From: Choanephora cucurbitarum
Taxonomy: Eukaryota > Mucoromycota > Mucoromycetes > Mucorales > Choanephoraceae
Reading direction: 5' to 3'
Assembly: GCA_025331435.1 (NCBI GenBank)
Contig: JAIWNI010000002.1
Coordinates: 186,001 to 250,000, forward strand
Length of the DNA: 64,000 bases
Under the pieces are notes generated by a model that did not search any database, was not told where the DNA came from, and was given only the letters and a program-made list of their open reading frames with translations. The stretch's first letter is position 1; every line of letters begins with the position of its first letter. The position numbers and the translations under genes were made by a program. Shown piece after piece: positions 46,521-58,807 of the stretch.

Positions 46521-49511
46521 ATGCGTTACTGTACAATCTGCGATTCAAGAATTACTGAAAGAGCTTACAAAAAGCATTGTGATAAGCACGAATTGGATCG
46601 TATTGCCAAGATTATGTCCGCTACTATGCGTAATGCTGAAAACCACACAGCATATGCTTCCTACAAAGTGGAATCTAATGAAGACGCTTTGATGACGGAA
46701 TCTGATGCCTTTTCTGCTGTCGATAATGCAATTGATGATCAAAGCAACGATGAAGATGAAAGTTGCGAGGCAGTTGAAGCGGAAGAAGAAGTAGTCGTTG
46801 ACCAAGAGGATCAAGAAGAAGAGAAGATCAACGAAATCGAGCAAGTTAATCTTCATTTGGAAAGACATCTTGAAAACATGGATCGTCCGTTGGAAGTTGA
46901 CTTCTCATCTACTTTGGGCTCTCCAGATGCTTTTGATAAGTTCAACGTCGAATTGAAGATGTTTATGAGAGAGAACAAGGTGAACAATGTAGCACAAGAT
47001 GGATTGATTAAGCACTTCAACAAGTTTTTGAGAAGTATTGGTTATTGTACGTATCTACCTTCTCTGTCCTCACATATAATTTCGTTCTCTTTATTGACTG
47101 TAACTGTCTTGTAGCTGGTCCTATGTTGCTTTCCCCGTACCTCTCAAACAAGCTTGTTGAAACTCCCTACGGTCCGCTTAAAAAAACCTACCATGTTTGT
47201 GAAAGTCACTCACACATGTTTTATCAAGATGATCAGGTTGAGTGCTCCTGCGAAACGAACAACAAGCGGTACAAGGAAGATGGTGTAAGTCCAGTTGCAA
47301 CAACTACACAGATCCCCCTCTACCACCAACTGGCTACCATGTTCAATAAAGCCCAAAACCGAGAACAACTGTTGTACCGTGTTCAACATGAGAAGTCCAG
47401 AGTAGCAAATACTTACACGGATATCTTTGATGGAGACCTCTATCAAAAGCATAAGCATCTGTTTAAAAACGATTATGACCTTGCTCTTGCTTTGTATATC
47501 GATGGCTTCGCTCCTCAAAAGAGGGGCTCTACAACCATGGTCACTTTTATGGCAGTGGTTCTAAACCTTCCTCCAGATGTTCGGTAAGTGAAAGATTGAT
47601 ATGCGGCGAATCTGATCCATTATACTGTGTTTCTCAACCTCTTTATAACTTGTAGCTACAAGAAAGAAAATATGTTACAGGTCATGATTACCTTCGGAAG
47701 CAAAAAACCAAAAAACATATATAGTTACCTGGCACCAACATTCGAGGATCTTTTGGCATTACAAGAGCATGGCATGAAGATCAAAACACAAGACGGCCAA
47801 AACATCTTCTGCAAAGCCTTTGTGCTTGCTATCATCGGTGATTTCCCTGCCATGTCAGAGATGATAGCACACAAAACCCATGCTTCTGAGTTTGGCTGCA
47901 GAATCTGTAAGATTCAGGGGACTCGTCGTTTGGTCAAAAGAGGATACTCCTTTATCGTAGATGGTGCTTCAACCGAAATCAGAAAGAAAGCTGATTTTGA
48001 TGTCGACAAGGTGAGTAAATAGAAATGCAACTTTCAACGAACTGTGAGTTGAACTAACCTGGTTATTCTTCTAGGAAACCTGTGGTATTAAGCACTCCAC
48101 ACCTCTTCAATTTCTTGCCTGTTTCACTGACTCTTCGTTTTTGTGTTTGGATGAATTGCATCTTTGGGGACACAATGTTGCCAAGCAGCTGTGGAATCTT
48201 ATAAGTACTGGAAAGCACAAAGAAAACATTTTGCTCTTGAAAAACCGCTATAGAAAAACGATAGGATTGTGCATGGCTAATACCGCCAAGTATACTAATA
48301 GTAAAGCATTTGAAGGCAATTTGATAGGTAAGTAGACAAATCTCGAGTTTTTGCTCCCCCCAAAATACTAAAGCCAAAAATATACGTACATATTTGCTTG
48401 TTACCATGTAGACATACATGATAGATCAGGACATGCTCGAGGCGTTGACTGGATCATGTTTTTGCAACATGTTGTACCAAATGTATTGCCAGCAATGTAC
48501 CAGCAACAAAACGATGAAATAGCCACTAGAGAAAAAAGAATCGAACGAAAGTTGCTGGAAGAAATGTATTCTGCTCTACGTTGTTTGTCCAAAGCCTGTT
48601 CATTGTCACTTCAGTTCAAAATAACAAAAGCAGACTTACAAAATATTGAAAGGAATATTCTTCAATGGCACACCTTTTTAAAGAATCACTGCTCCTCTGA
48701 TGTGTTTACTGTGAACCAGCATAGTCTTCTACATATTCCATTTATCATCAAGAGCCAAGGCCCCCTTCGACAGATCAGTGCAAGACCATTAGAACGTCTG
48801 ATAGGCTTAACGAAAGTTACCATTCGTTCCAAAAAAAGCCCTGGCCAAAATGCAATCAATGAAATGAACAAGAGCTTTGCTGCCAACTATTACAGTAGGT
48901 CTGTTCATGAGATTCGCTCTTTTCTGTGTCCTGTCCCCGGCTCTGGTGCATCTACTTTCTGCCTCGGCAAACAAAAGACCCGACAGCTTACTATCAAGTC
49001 CACAGAAGCAAGGGCTGTACAGTTTGAGGTTGCTCTGAGCTCTTACCTCAATCGATCAAGACCTGCTGGCAACAGTATGCGGACGATTGATGGTAACCTC
49101 AACGTTACTACCTATAGCAGCCTCACTCTGTACAAAAGTAGGTGCATTATCCGAACCAACGATCTTGTACTTGTTGACTTGCATGTCATAAGTGATGTTT
49201 CAGCAAATGTCGTGTTCAATAAGTTCCTTTCAACAGTTGAATACATCTTTGGGTTGCCTGGAAAAGAACCATTGTGTTTGGTACGCGTTCATAAGAACCC
49301 TGTTCTTCATGAAGTGCAAAGCCAACGCATTGGCTTCTACCTGAACAACGAACAGCAACTACAAAATGAAGAAGACAAATATGTTATTATCAACATAGAA
49401 CAACTGCAAACAAAAGCTACTTATATCAACTGTCAAAATAGAAACTATTACATCTGGGACTCCTCTGCAATTACTAGAAGCAAGCTTGGTAGCTTTGACC
49501 AAATATACTGA
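46521..49511 (+). CDS. CACTA transposase, tnp2 type
   Basis: Five exons (46521..47046, about 47115..47582, 47657..48008, 48075..48327, 48411..49511), in phase. An N-terminal Cys/His pair (MRYCTICDSRITERAYKKH) resembles a zinc finger, followed by an acidic linker. The tnp2 core has YHVCESHSHMF...CSCETNNKRY, LALALYIDGFAPQKRG, LPPDVRYKKENMLQVMITFG.KKPKNIYSYLAP, FCKAFVLAIIGDFPAMSEM and FGCRICKI, the order seen in plant and fungal EnSpm transposases. Later parts include MCLDELHLWGH and RPLERLIGLTKVTIRSKK. It cuts and pastes elements with CACT(A/G) ends. A start at 46494 (nine residues longer) is possible. Confidence 0.9.
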
Positions 49512-49589
49512 GCTTAATATACATAATTATCTATAGAACATTTGATTGAATAAAATAACTACTGCAAAAAAAGCCGGTAAAAGTACTTT

Positions 49590-49838
49590 AAAAAATATAT
49601 TCCAAAAAAAAAAACCTTTCGAATTTAATCATTTTCGCCCAAAAAAAAGGTTTCTCAGAAGAACCTTTGAAAAAATAAAAAAAAATAAAAATTGAACCAT
49701 CAAAAAGCCTTTTTTTAAAAGGTCAACCAAAACCCAACAGAAACCTCCGACAAAAGGCTAATTAAGTGTTAAACCTCTCAAAAACCTCTGAAAAAAGGTT
49801 TTTTGCGGGCTTTTCGGCGAAAAAAACCTTTTTTTTTT
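49590..49838 (-). repeat. Right subterminal repeat array of the CACTA element
   Basis: Inverse copies of the left motif, for example AAACCTCTCAAAAACCTCTG at 49770-49790 and AAAACCTTT repeats near 49610, 49667 and 49825. The array is sparser than on the left. Confidence 0.8.
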
Positions 49839-49849
49839 TTACAGTGTCT

Positions 49850-50467
49850 GATGAGACTAGTGCAATAACATACAAAAGGAATTTTAAACCTATTTTAGGA
49901 TATCAGCCATATACTTTTATATGGTGCTTGACCCTATACAACTTAACAGACGTGTGTAGTTGATGACCATGCTAGTTACTAGTCTCAGTAGACCCATATG
50001 CTTGTATCACAATTGATTTGACATCACCAATTCGGGTCATTGCTCTGAGCACTGCCTGTATTAGATCAGAAAGCGATAAGAAGATGTTTCCTTCTGTCAC
50101 TGCTCACTTTTGAAAATCAAAGGAGCATTGGTCTCAAGAGATGAACCAGCCACCTGTTTCTGGTTATCTTAGACTCATGGTCTAGATAAACACTGTAAGG
50201 AGAGGGAGAAAGCAAAAACATTCTCTCGGTTACTTGCAACTTTTGGCTGTGAATCCTTCTGCTTCCAATTCTATTTTTGAGATGATTGACAGTACCTCTT
50301 GTCTTTGCTTCTTATTCTCCCCCCTCTTTCTCTCTCCTTTTACAGAGAAAACAAGTTTCTTGATCTCATAGTATCATTCACCCAGGCACATTTAGGAGTT
50401 TGAAATCTAGGTCAGGCTCTTTTCTTCTTTTTCTTTCCTTTTCTTTCCTTTTCTCCCATAGAAAGCC
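49850..50467. other. Intergenic region
   Basis: Promoter of the G-patch gene, with CT-rich tracts at 50319-50340 and 50419-50456. No gene seen. Confidence 0.5.
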
Positions 50468-51745
50468 ATGTTTAATCAACAACAAAAGCCTGCATTCAAA
50501 TTCCTCATTCGTTCTAAGCTTGAAGACAAAGCACAAGAAGAAGAAACAAAAGAGTCTACTGAGACACAAAGAACTCCTGTCTTAGATAAGCCCAAGCACG
50601 AAACACCAGAAGAACGCAAACGAAAGCGTACCGATAAGGATAGCCTACCTCCTATTGCTGCCAAAAAGGTTTAATCCTGATAGACTGATTAAGCTGCTTA
50701 CAAACTGACCAAAAAAGGACATAAACTACTGCATAGATTCATCACCAACTACAGAAATGGAACAAGAAGAAAGAAGAATTGAAGCAAGAAAGAGAGGCTG
50801 AAGAGGAAATTGAACAGGCTAAAAATGATTATTTAGACTTGGTTGCAATGACCTGTATTCTCTGTCAACGCAAGTTTAAGTCAAGGACAGATCTAGAGAA
50901 GCACCAAGCTGTTTCGGAACTCCACAAGGTAAGCGAACGCTTGTCTTTTCTGGTGATAGATCACTCATGCTTTCTATAGAAAAACCTGAATGACACTGCT
51001 GCTGTCAACAAGGCTAAATTAAAGATCAGTTTCATGAAGTCAGATCAAGATTTACAGATGAAATTAGCAGAACAACCAACCACAGAGGTAAAGAGACTGA
51101 GATCAATAACCATATATCATTGATATAAACCACCTATCTCCAGTATCGTAATCGAGCTGCAGAAAGAAGACAGGCTTATGGACAGCCTGAGAAACCAGTG
51201 ATGTCACCTTCACCTCCTCTTGCTTCAAGACAATTGCCTGTACCTAGTGAAATGTAAGTCATGATAGATGGTTGAAGATATGGAAAAGATAGGGGGAGAT
51301 TGTAAACAATACTATAGCGAGGCATTACCCAAAGCATCTATGCATGTGCCAATCAGTGACAGCAATAAAGGTGCACGTATGTTATTACAGATGGGATGGA
51401 AGAAAGGTGAAGGACTTGGCAAGAATGGAACAGGCATTTTGAATCCTATTAAAGCAGAGAGTTATACTCAATCAGCTGGTGTGGGTGCCTCTACAGCAAC
51501 AACTGCAGGAGGAAGTTATCAGAGCCGTACTTTAGAAATGGTAAGTTTGAACCCTTCTCTCTCTTTCCTCTTTCTTTTTGCTTTCTACTTTCTCTTTACT
51601 TTCTTTTTTCTCTATAAGAAAGGGGAAAAAAAAGTGATAAACTATCAATTATTTGCATCATGCTTTTCTAACATGTTGAATTGGATTTCTCTTTTTAAAA
51701 AAAAAAACTTTAAAGGCTCGTAAAAGACTAGGCAATCAGAAATGA
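50468..51745 (+). CDS. RBM5/RBM10-like splicing factor, zinc finger plus G-patch
   Basis: Six exons (50468..50668, 50755..50928, 50980..51087, 51144..51253, 51318..51540, 51716..51745) give 281 residues. A charged N-terminal part leads to a C2H2 finger (CILCQRKFKSRTDLEKHQAVSELHK), then KNL...YRNRAAERRQAYG, a segment shared with RBM5/RBM10, and a G-patch domain GARMLLQMGWKKGEGLGKNGTG with downstream GVGA. G-patch proteins activate DEAH helicases in the spliceosome. The RRM and OCRE parts of animal RBM5 are absent, so this is a shorter C-terminal-type relative. Tail-to-tail with SET2 (107 nt between stop codons). Confidence 0.87.
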
Positions 51746-51852
51746 TAAAATAAAAAAAAAAGAGTGTGAAGAGAATGTTATTTCTTTTTGTTTGATTATT
51801 TACAAAATGAAGCTTTTTTTTTTCTTGTTTTTGATATACAGATTATATTAAG

Positions 51853-54800
51853 TTAATCCCATCGTCTTCGGTCTAAATCTTCATCAGATAGTGATCCTCT
51901 TCTGGAAGAACTCCTACTGTAATAATGCGATGGTGGTGGTGGAGGTGATGATCGTCGACTACTGTTATCATTAGTACTGTAGCGATTACTGCTGGTACGA
52001 TAATAAGGAGAAGGTGGGCGATGACGATGGCGTGGATAGTGATAGGAATGGTAATGGTGATGCGGTGAAGAGTGATAATGATGATGTGGATGATGATAGG
52101 ACCGGTAATAGCCGCTGTTATTATTATTGTTATTAGTGTGATGATGATAATTATGATAATGTCGACCATAACCACCCGATCGATTCATTTCGCGATAAGA
52201 AGGAGAACCAGCTCGACTAGGGTTGTTGGTCAAACTATTTTCTCGCTGTAAGTAATAGCCATTACCCTTGGTATCAGACAATGGTTTGGTTGAGGTGGTT
52301 GGTATGGATTCTGTAATGGGTTCTGTTGTCACCATGGGAACATCTTCTTCTTCTTCTTTTTCGATCGGTTGAGATTCTATCGATTCAGTCCGTGCACGTT
52401 TGACAGGTGAACCAGTGAGAACTTCTGTATTTAGGGAAGAAGGAGGAGTGACTCGTTCAAATTTGGCTGAATCAGATAAAGGCTCTTCTTTTGTTGTAGA
52501 GCGTTGCTTTCGTTTACGTTGCACTTTAACCACAATATCAGCACCATGTGTATCAATAAACTTTTCAATCTTGGTTCGTATACTGCTATTGATTGTCTGT
52601 ATTTTACGTGATGATTGGATTTCTCTATCTACAATATGATGTGTCATCTATCAAAAATAAAATGTCAATAGAGGTGAAGAATGGCTGATCAGATCATTTT
52701 TACCTTTCTAGCAAGTTCTTTAAACAGATGTTTATCACCATTCCACAATTGCTTTTGCTTGGCACTCAAGTATTTAGTGACAATCTTGCCGACTTCCTTC
52801 TTGAGCTCATTCTCATCCAAACCATGTTGATCACTTGAATTCGATCGACTGAGTGCAGAAGACATCAGTAGTGACGATTTAGGACAGGCAGAAGGTGTAA
52901 TGCCATGACTACTGTGGAGTGAGACAGCAGGACTTTCACTGCGTAACTTTCGCTTGTTCTCTGTATCCTGAATAGCCCTTTCCACCAGATCCTCTAGGTC
53001 TGACTGATTGACCCCCTCAATCGAACTCACACGCTCTTCTGGACATTGCCATTGTGTCTTACCTGTCAGTCGATTGTAATAATAGATTGTCCCATCTTCA
53101 GCATAAGCATAACGCCAATGTTGTGGTAGCTTAGGCGATGTGTTACCCGAGGACCCTTCTTTGGTTCTTGAGGAGACAGAGGCAGCAGTGGTGGCAGCCA
53201 AGGCATTTGAGTGTGATTGTTTATGGTAAGGTGAGGAATAGGCAGATCGGTCATGACCTTCATCTGCCATTGAATGGGTATCATCATGAGCAGACGAGTG
53301 ATAGGCAGATGGCCATAAGGGTGAGTGACGAGCATAGCCATAGTAGCCATTCTTGAGATAGGCGTCCATCATAGCGCGAGGTGCTGTTGGAATCACTGAA
53401 TGAGGTGGGTACTCCATCTTCCATTGGATCTCAAAAGCTGTTACGTCCAACGAGAGATATTCAAAGTAATCATCGTCAGGATCAAAGAATTCGCGACTGG
53501 AGTCATATCGAGAAAAGAGCTCGCTTGATTGTGAACTTAGTTCGTCCTGTTCGTTTGCCAGGTTTCTACGGCGTATCTTGCTGGGTGGTTCTGTTGTACG
53601 CTTAGGGATACGATAGACACTCTTGAGCTGGTTCCAGTCATGAATTAACTGAGTAGCAAACTGTTGGATCTCAGGGTTTTCATGGCTCTCTAGTTTACTG
53701 ATCAATTCCAACATCTTACAGTCTTCTAGACCGTTTCGATTGGCCAAGGGCAAACGAGACAAGACTTGAAGCACCTTGATCAAGATGACCGAATCGTTCT
53801 TCCATTCACCCAGCCAAAACTTGAGCATTTTAAGGCCATGTAGACGAACGAATTTCTTGAGCACTTCCTTTCCTTCAGGTGAACTGGCGTCTGTCAATTC
53901 GAGTCGTTGAAGCAATTTGATGACAAGGTGTGATTTACCGACAGAGTCCAACATACGCTTGACAAATGACTGAACTTCACGAGGGTCTTGAAGGGGTTCA
54001 GAGGCTCGACGTCGATGCATCTTTCTAAGCATCTTCTTCTGGGTCAACGTCACTGCTCCTGTTGATCCTTCTTTCATTGCCTTTCTACCACTACGTTTTG
54101 CTCGTTTCTTGTTGTCGTCAGGGTCGCTTTCGTTGCCGCTCATATCGTCAGACTCTTCTTCTTCTTCATCTGAATCGCTATTTTCATCATCATCGTCGTC
54201 GTCGTCGTCGTCGTCGTCATCGTCATCGCTATGAATATGCCCTGATTCGTCTAAACCATCAACCATAGAGGGTTTTGCAGAATCATGATTCGTCTTTAAA
54301 CTGCCTCCAATGTAGCCCTTACAGGTAGGTTCACCACAGTAACAAGGCTGAGCTACAGCACCATACCGTTCAAACTTGTAATCGAATGTCAATTCTGAAC
54401 CGGCCTGAATTGCCTTCTTTGTGAAAATACCAATACGCATATTCTTGCCTACAACCCATTTTTGAGTCACACAATTCGGATTACATGAATGATTGATAAA
54501 TCGAGCCAAACAACCCTTTTTCGTAGCATCAATGATCTAAAAAAAAAGAGAGAGAGAGAGAGAAATGAACAACCATGTAAGGTTTGAAGCCAAAAGTCCT
54601 TACTTCATCCGTTTTGAGTGTCATGAAATAATAATGCTGGAGTCCAGCTGCTTCATATTGCTTTGTTCTACGAATGAATTCATGATTGGGAATGACTTCA
54701 CCAATATACTCCATAATGAACGCATTGGCCGGTAAATCAGTCAATGCTCTTAAGCCGAACCCTTTCATCTCAGTCCGAATCACATCAACACGAGCATACT

Positions 54801-55518
54801 GTCTCAGCTGAAAACGACGGTTACGACAATAACGATCGCAAGGACAATCGTCCACCATACATTCCATAAACATCATTCGGTTGATACAATGGTTGTCGTC
54901 TCCACAGGCAGCATCTGGACTGTCCTTCTCAGGCCTGTATTTACATTCACAAGGCATGCTTTCTTCTGCAATCGATTTACCCGTAGCTGATCCACAATAG
55001 ATGTTCTCGGTGATATTTTCATATGTTTCCATGGCATCTGCAGTAGCTGAAGGAAGCTGAACTTCATCTTCAGACTTGTCATCTGTTTCATCTTCTTTGG
55101 GTTCTTTTGATTGGGAAACAAATGACTCGTAGTCTTCATCGTCATCATCGTAAGTTGGATCGAAATCGGCTTGAGAGAGTGTGAGATTGTCAAAGGCAGT
55201 TAAGTTGAGTCCAGTTGCCGATCCCATGTCTACATCGTAATCTCCAGCAATGTCTTTTTTTTTAAAGAGTAGGAAATATTTGTTAGAAAGAAAAAGTTCC
55301 TTTGGTGAGTAACCATTCGAATTATTTACTTTTCGTATTTCGGTGTCCTTGTTCTTCAGTTGTAGTGTAGTCCAAACTATCAGTTTCAAGCGCAAGTGAT
55401 TTAGAAGGTCTAATGAATAAACAATAAGTATACTGCATAACTTTCTCTTTCTAAACAAAAAAAAAGGTAAGCATTATACATACGCAACATACACTAGCCT
55501 AATATCAGCACTTTGCAT
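51853..55518 (-). CDS. SET2: Histone H3 lysine-36 methyltransferase Set2
   Basis: Five exons (55484..55518, 55330..55409, 54604..55253, 52704..54536, 51853..52647), all in phase, give 1,130 residues. Domain order: acidic N-terminus; AWS (CECKYRPEKDSPDAACGDD...CPCDRYCRNRRF); SET (GFGLRALTDLPANAFIMEYIGEV, RFINHSCNPNC, ELTFDYKFERYG); post-SET CYCGEPTCKGYIGG; a pure Asp/Glu tract; a helical TFIIS-N-like bundle (LLQRLELTDASSPEGKEVLKKF...IPKR); WW domain (LPQHWRYAYAEDGTIYYYN); SRI domain (ELKKEVGKIVTKYLSAKQKQ...LARK|MTHHIVDREIQSS) that binds phosphorylated RNA polymerase II. The enzyme marks transcribed chromatin. Unusual is a C-terminal tail of about 100 residues rich in His and Tyr (many HH and HYH units), ending in a Ser/Arg-rich tail. 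Confidence 0.95.
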
Positions 55519-56531
55519 GCTGCTGAAATTATTGAGAAAGAAGATATGATATATATATATCGGTGCGTATATATATATATATGTGTGTGTATATATAATT
55601 ATTTGCTTGACGTATAACTCTCTTCTTCTCCTCTTTTGTGTTGTTCTTTTCTTCTTATTAAAGGTATCTATGTATATATACACAAAATGAAAAGAAAAGT
55701 ATGTGGAATTCTCTTGGATAACAGAAAAGAAGGAAAAAAAATAGAGACCAATAAACTTGATTGGAAGAAGGGGGGTTTTATTATTTTCTAGTCATTTTTT
55801 TTTCATTTGTCGTACGCGCACACTTTTTTTTTTCTTGCTTAAGCGTAGTCGAAATCAGATCACAAGCCACCAATACGATTGGTTCCTTAAATCCACAGCT
55901 TATGTAATACATGCATTGTTTCATACTTCCATGCTATTGTATAGTTGTTTTCTTTAGGATTGATTTGACAGAAAGAATCATTCAATGCATAAGCGTCATT
56001 TCTTTTTCTTTTCCTAACTAGGCTCTGAATTCGCCTATACAATTGGAGCATTTAATTTCTATAGTTATTTTAATATAATTTGCCTGTCAAAGCATTTTTT
56101 AGACTCCTAAAAGAAATCAATCAATCGCTTTATTCGCCTTGTTTTCTTTTTCCAGAAAACCTAGTTTAGGGAGGGGGGATGAATCTATAGTCACTAAAAA
56201 TGCTTTGACTAGATATTGGTTTTGAAGTGTCTTTTTGTATCCTTTTTTCTGACTCTTTTTTTTAATTTGATGAAACAATAAGAACAATGGAGCAAAAGCA
56301 AGAAAAAAAAATAAGCATTTTTCTTAATAGAGTTCTTGAACTCCGTCCATGGTTACTTGTGGTTTATTCAGGGCAAATGTACGCGCTGTGGAACGCGTTA
56401 TTGAAAACGCGACTTTTACCTGCCCTCTGCTTTTCCCTTCTTTTCTTTTTTTCATAAACAAAAATGACTACATCAGATTACAAGTAATACACCACAAAAT
56501 AAAAAAAAATACATAATCTTTGGCATTCTAA
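55519..56531. other. Divergent promoter region SET2 / FYR gene
   Basis: 1.0 kb, AT-rich. It holds an (AT)n/(GT)n mixed microsatellite at 55546-55600 close to the SET2 start and pyrimidine tracts near the FYR gene start. No gene seen. Confidence 0.6.
55546..55600. repeat. (AT)n/(GT)n compound microsatellite in SET2 leader
   Basis: Alternating TA and TG runs interrupted by CGGTGCG, 30-80 nt upstream of the SET2 ATG. Confidence 0.85.
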
Positions 56532-57551
56532 ATGAAAAGCATGTTCAATAGCAACTATGAGCTAAAACGAAAGCTTAATATCCAAGAGAATGAAAGTCTC
56601 TTGAAGGAATTGGGTTTACATGGTCTCAGAGAAGGTATAGCAGCTGTAAGGTATCATTCTTCTTTTTTTTTTTGCTTCCATTTCTCTTTTGCTTTAGCTG
56701 TCTCCAGAGTATAGCTAACACAAATCATGATAATAGGATATTCCAAATGTACAGATAGAGAAGAAGAAGAGACGTATGACTGGCTACAACAAAAAGACTA
56801 CAGTCATCACAACTACACCTGCTCGACTTTCTAGACGTCTTCGTGGCGAAATGCCTGTAGAACATGTAATAGACTATTCTTTGAGGAGGAAGCAACCAAA
56901 GTTGATACTGACCTGTTTATAGTTTGAGTTGGACGACATTGTGGATGACCAGGATCGAGTCAAACAACTGGAGATTGCAGAAAACAAAAAACAAGAACAA
57001 GAGATAATGATCAACAATCTACCCAATGATATCTCAGTTCCTTTTACACTAAGGAGTATAGGCACCACAGTCTGGTCATTAGGTGAATTAGTCAAGGGCA
57101 GAGGAAGATCAAAAGCTTGGAGTAGTCGTGGTGTAAAGAGAGAGAGAGACAGATGATGATAGATAACTGACTTGGTTTATGATATAGTGTAAGTACAAAC
57201 ATCCTTATCCTATAGGATACCGAGCAACAAAATCGCATTTTGGAAATGACTATACCATGGGTATCTTACCTCCTGAAACAGAAGGAGAGGGTCCTGTCTT
57301 TACTGTTCAACATAACAATACAATCTGGAAAGGACCTACACCTACAGCACCTTGGACAGAGGCCTGTATCAAAAGCCGATCCTCTCAAACCCGTGTTAGT
57401 GGTCCATTGGTAAGTGAATGACGAAGTGAGTTTGTATACAAGTTTTATTTGACATTGCGAGTAGTTTTTTGGATTTTCTGATCCATTGACTATGAAGGCC
57501 ATTGAGCAGATGGAAGGATATCAAGAATCAAGTCTACCTGAAGAAGATTGA
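56532..57551 (+). CDS. FY-rich (FYR) domain nuclear protein
   Basis: Five exons (56532..56645, 56737..56865, 56923..57132, 57188..57409, 57465..57551) give 253 residues. The N-terminus (YELKRKLNIQENESLLKELGL) and the basic PARLSRRLRG resemble a conserved entry motif of chromatin proteins such as WDR76/Cmr1. The C-terminal half has RSIGTTVWSLGELVKG, KYKHPYPIGYRATKSHFGN (FYRN-like) and GPTPTAPWTEACIKS...VSGPLFFGFSDP (FYRC-like). FYR domains occur in MLL-type methyltransferase partners and TBRG1. A chromatin role is inferred; no catalytic domain is present. The last 31 nt overlap the end of the convergent Rag GTPase gene. Confidence 0.78.
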
Positions 57552-58807
57552 TCGGAGAGAGAGGATTCAAAGGATTCAAAGCATTTTCTTGCAGCAGCAA
57601 TATTGACCTGAATAGCAGCAGAAGCTTTTAATATAGATGTTAGTAAAAGCGATATTTCTATTGTTTTAGATTCAATTTTTACTAATGCTAGTATCAGACA
57701 CAATTAACAAGACACTTGTGTTGACAGTCAAGGTATCAAAAAAGGCTGTAAAGCTACTGCCTTTAATCTCCATTTGCCTTGAATAAGCTTCTTTTCTATA
57801 TTGTAATGTTACTATGTATGTGCTTTTTTTTGGGAAGGAAATGATTTATGTTTACCGTGTGCACAAATTAAATTGCTTGATGATACTACTGATTTTCTCG
57901 AATCGATGTTTATCGGGATGATCTATAGTAGCTGCATTAGCAATTACTAGAAATGTTGTCTTGTCGAACAATACAACTTCGTCTGCTCCACATATTTGAC
58001 AAAAAGCATTTAAACTAGTCCGCAGGGAAGCCATGTTGGGTATCAAACTATGAATGATACTAGCCCAAGCCTTGAAACTGAGTTAGTAAGCAAATAATCT
58101 TTTTTCTGTAACCAAAAGAAAATAAAAAGGGGAAGATAGGTTACTGCATATAATGTCTCATCCCAGATAGATGTCTGAAATACTTCTATCTGAATAGGCT
58201 CTGATCTAACTTGAAGTTCTTGTTGTTGTCTTTCAAATAACTACAGAGAAACGTTCAGCCATTAGGTAGACAACTGCAGTGTTAAGTTTTTACTTTCTCC
58301 CGCTTATCTTCTTGTATTAAATCCATTTTATGCATTAAACAAAACACAATAGCGTGAGGCGAATGTGTCAGAATAGACTCGAGACAAGATTGGTAATAAT
58401 GAATATCTTTGTCTAGTTCTGCACTGATTGCATCAAACACATAGATAAGTACATGCACATCTTTAAATATCACATCCTGCTCAGCTGTCAGATAATCATT
58501 GAAATATTCATCTTGACTAACAAAAATCATGGTCAATTGACAACATAAAATAGAGCATCAAAACTTTACCCCCCACAATCCCAAATATTGAGACCAAGAT
58601 TGCCTATGAATTCCACATGCACTTGATTGTTCCATGATACTACTCAATTTGATTAGGATCTTACCCTTCTGGATTTTCGTTTTCAATAATACCTGTTGGT
58701 TCGAGATCTCGGGTTTTTTTAGCTACATTGTTATGGAAGATGATGGACTGCATAGAAGTTTTGCCGGCACCACTTCTCCCCATCACCAATACTTTTCTTG
58801 AATGCAT
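57521..58807 (-). CDS. GTR1: Rag GTPase of the RagA/Gtr1 class (TORC1 nutrient signalling)
   Basis: About seven exons from ATG 58807. P-loop [10 protein letters not shown], switch region ending [47 protein letters not shown] (NKxD equivalent), [17 protein letters not shown] and the roadblock-like C-terminal half ([70 protein letters not shown]). RagA/Gtr1 pairs with RagC/Gtr2 on the vacuole and recruits TORC1 when amino acids are present. Odd points: the switch I stretch ([12 protein letters not shown]) differs from the usual RRLGATIDVE, and the first intron (donor near 58,666, acceptor near 58,625) does not keep frame unless one G of a GGG is extra. The gene converges on and overlaps the FYR gene by 31 nt. 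Confidence 0.88.

Larger units (their letters stand above)
44931..49846. mobile_element. CACTA/EnSpm (CMC) DNA transposon, apparently complete
   Basis: 4,916 bp between CACTGTAAAAAAA at 44931 and its inverse ending at 49846. The flanks show a 3-bp target duplication TCT (44928-44930 and 49847-49849), as CACTA elements make. Both ends carry about 280 nt of subterminal repeats built on AGAGGTYTTTT/AAAGGTTTTTT. Inside are a rightward tnp2-type transposase (46521..49511) and a leftward accessory gene (45350..46021). Both genes are spliced and show no obvious frame break, so the copy may be active. Confidence 0.93.
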
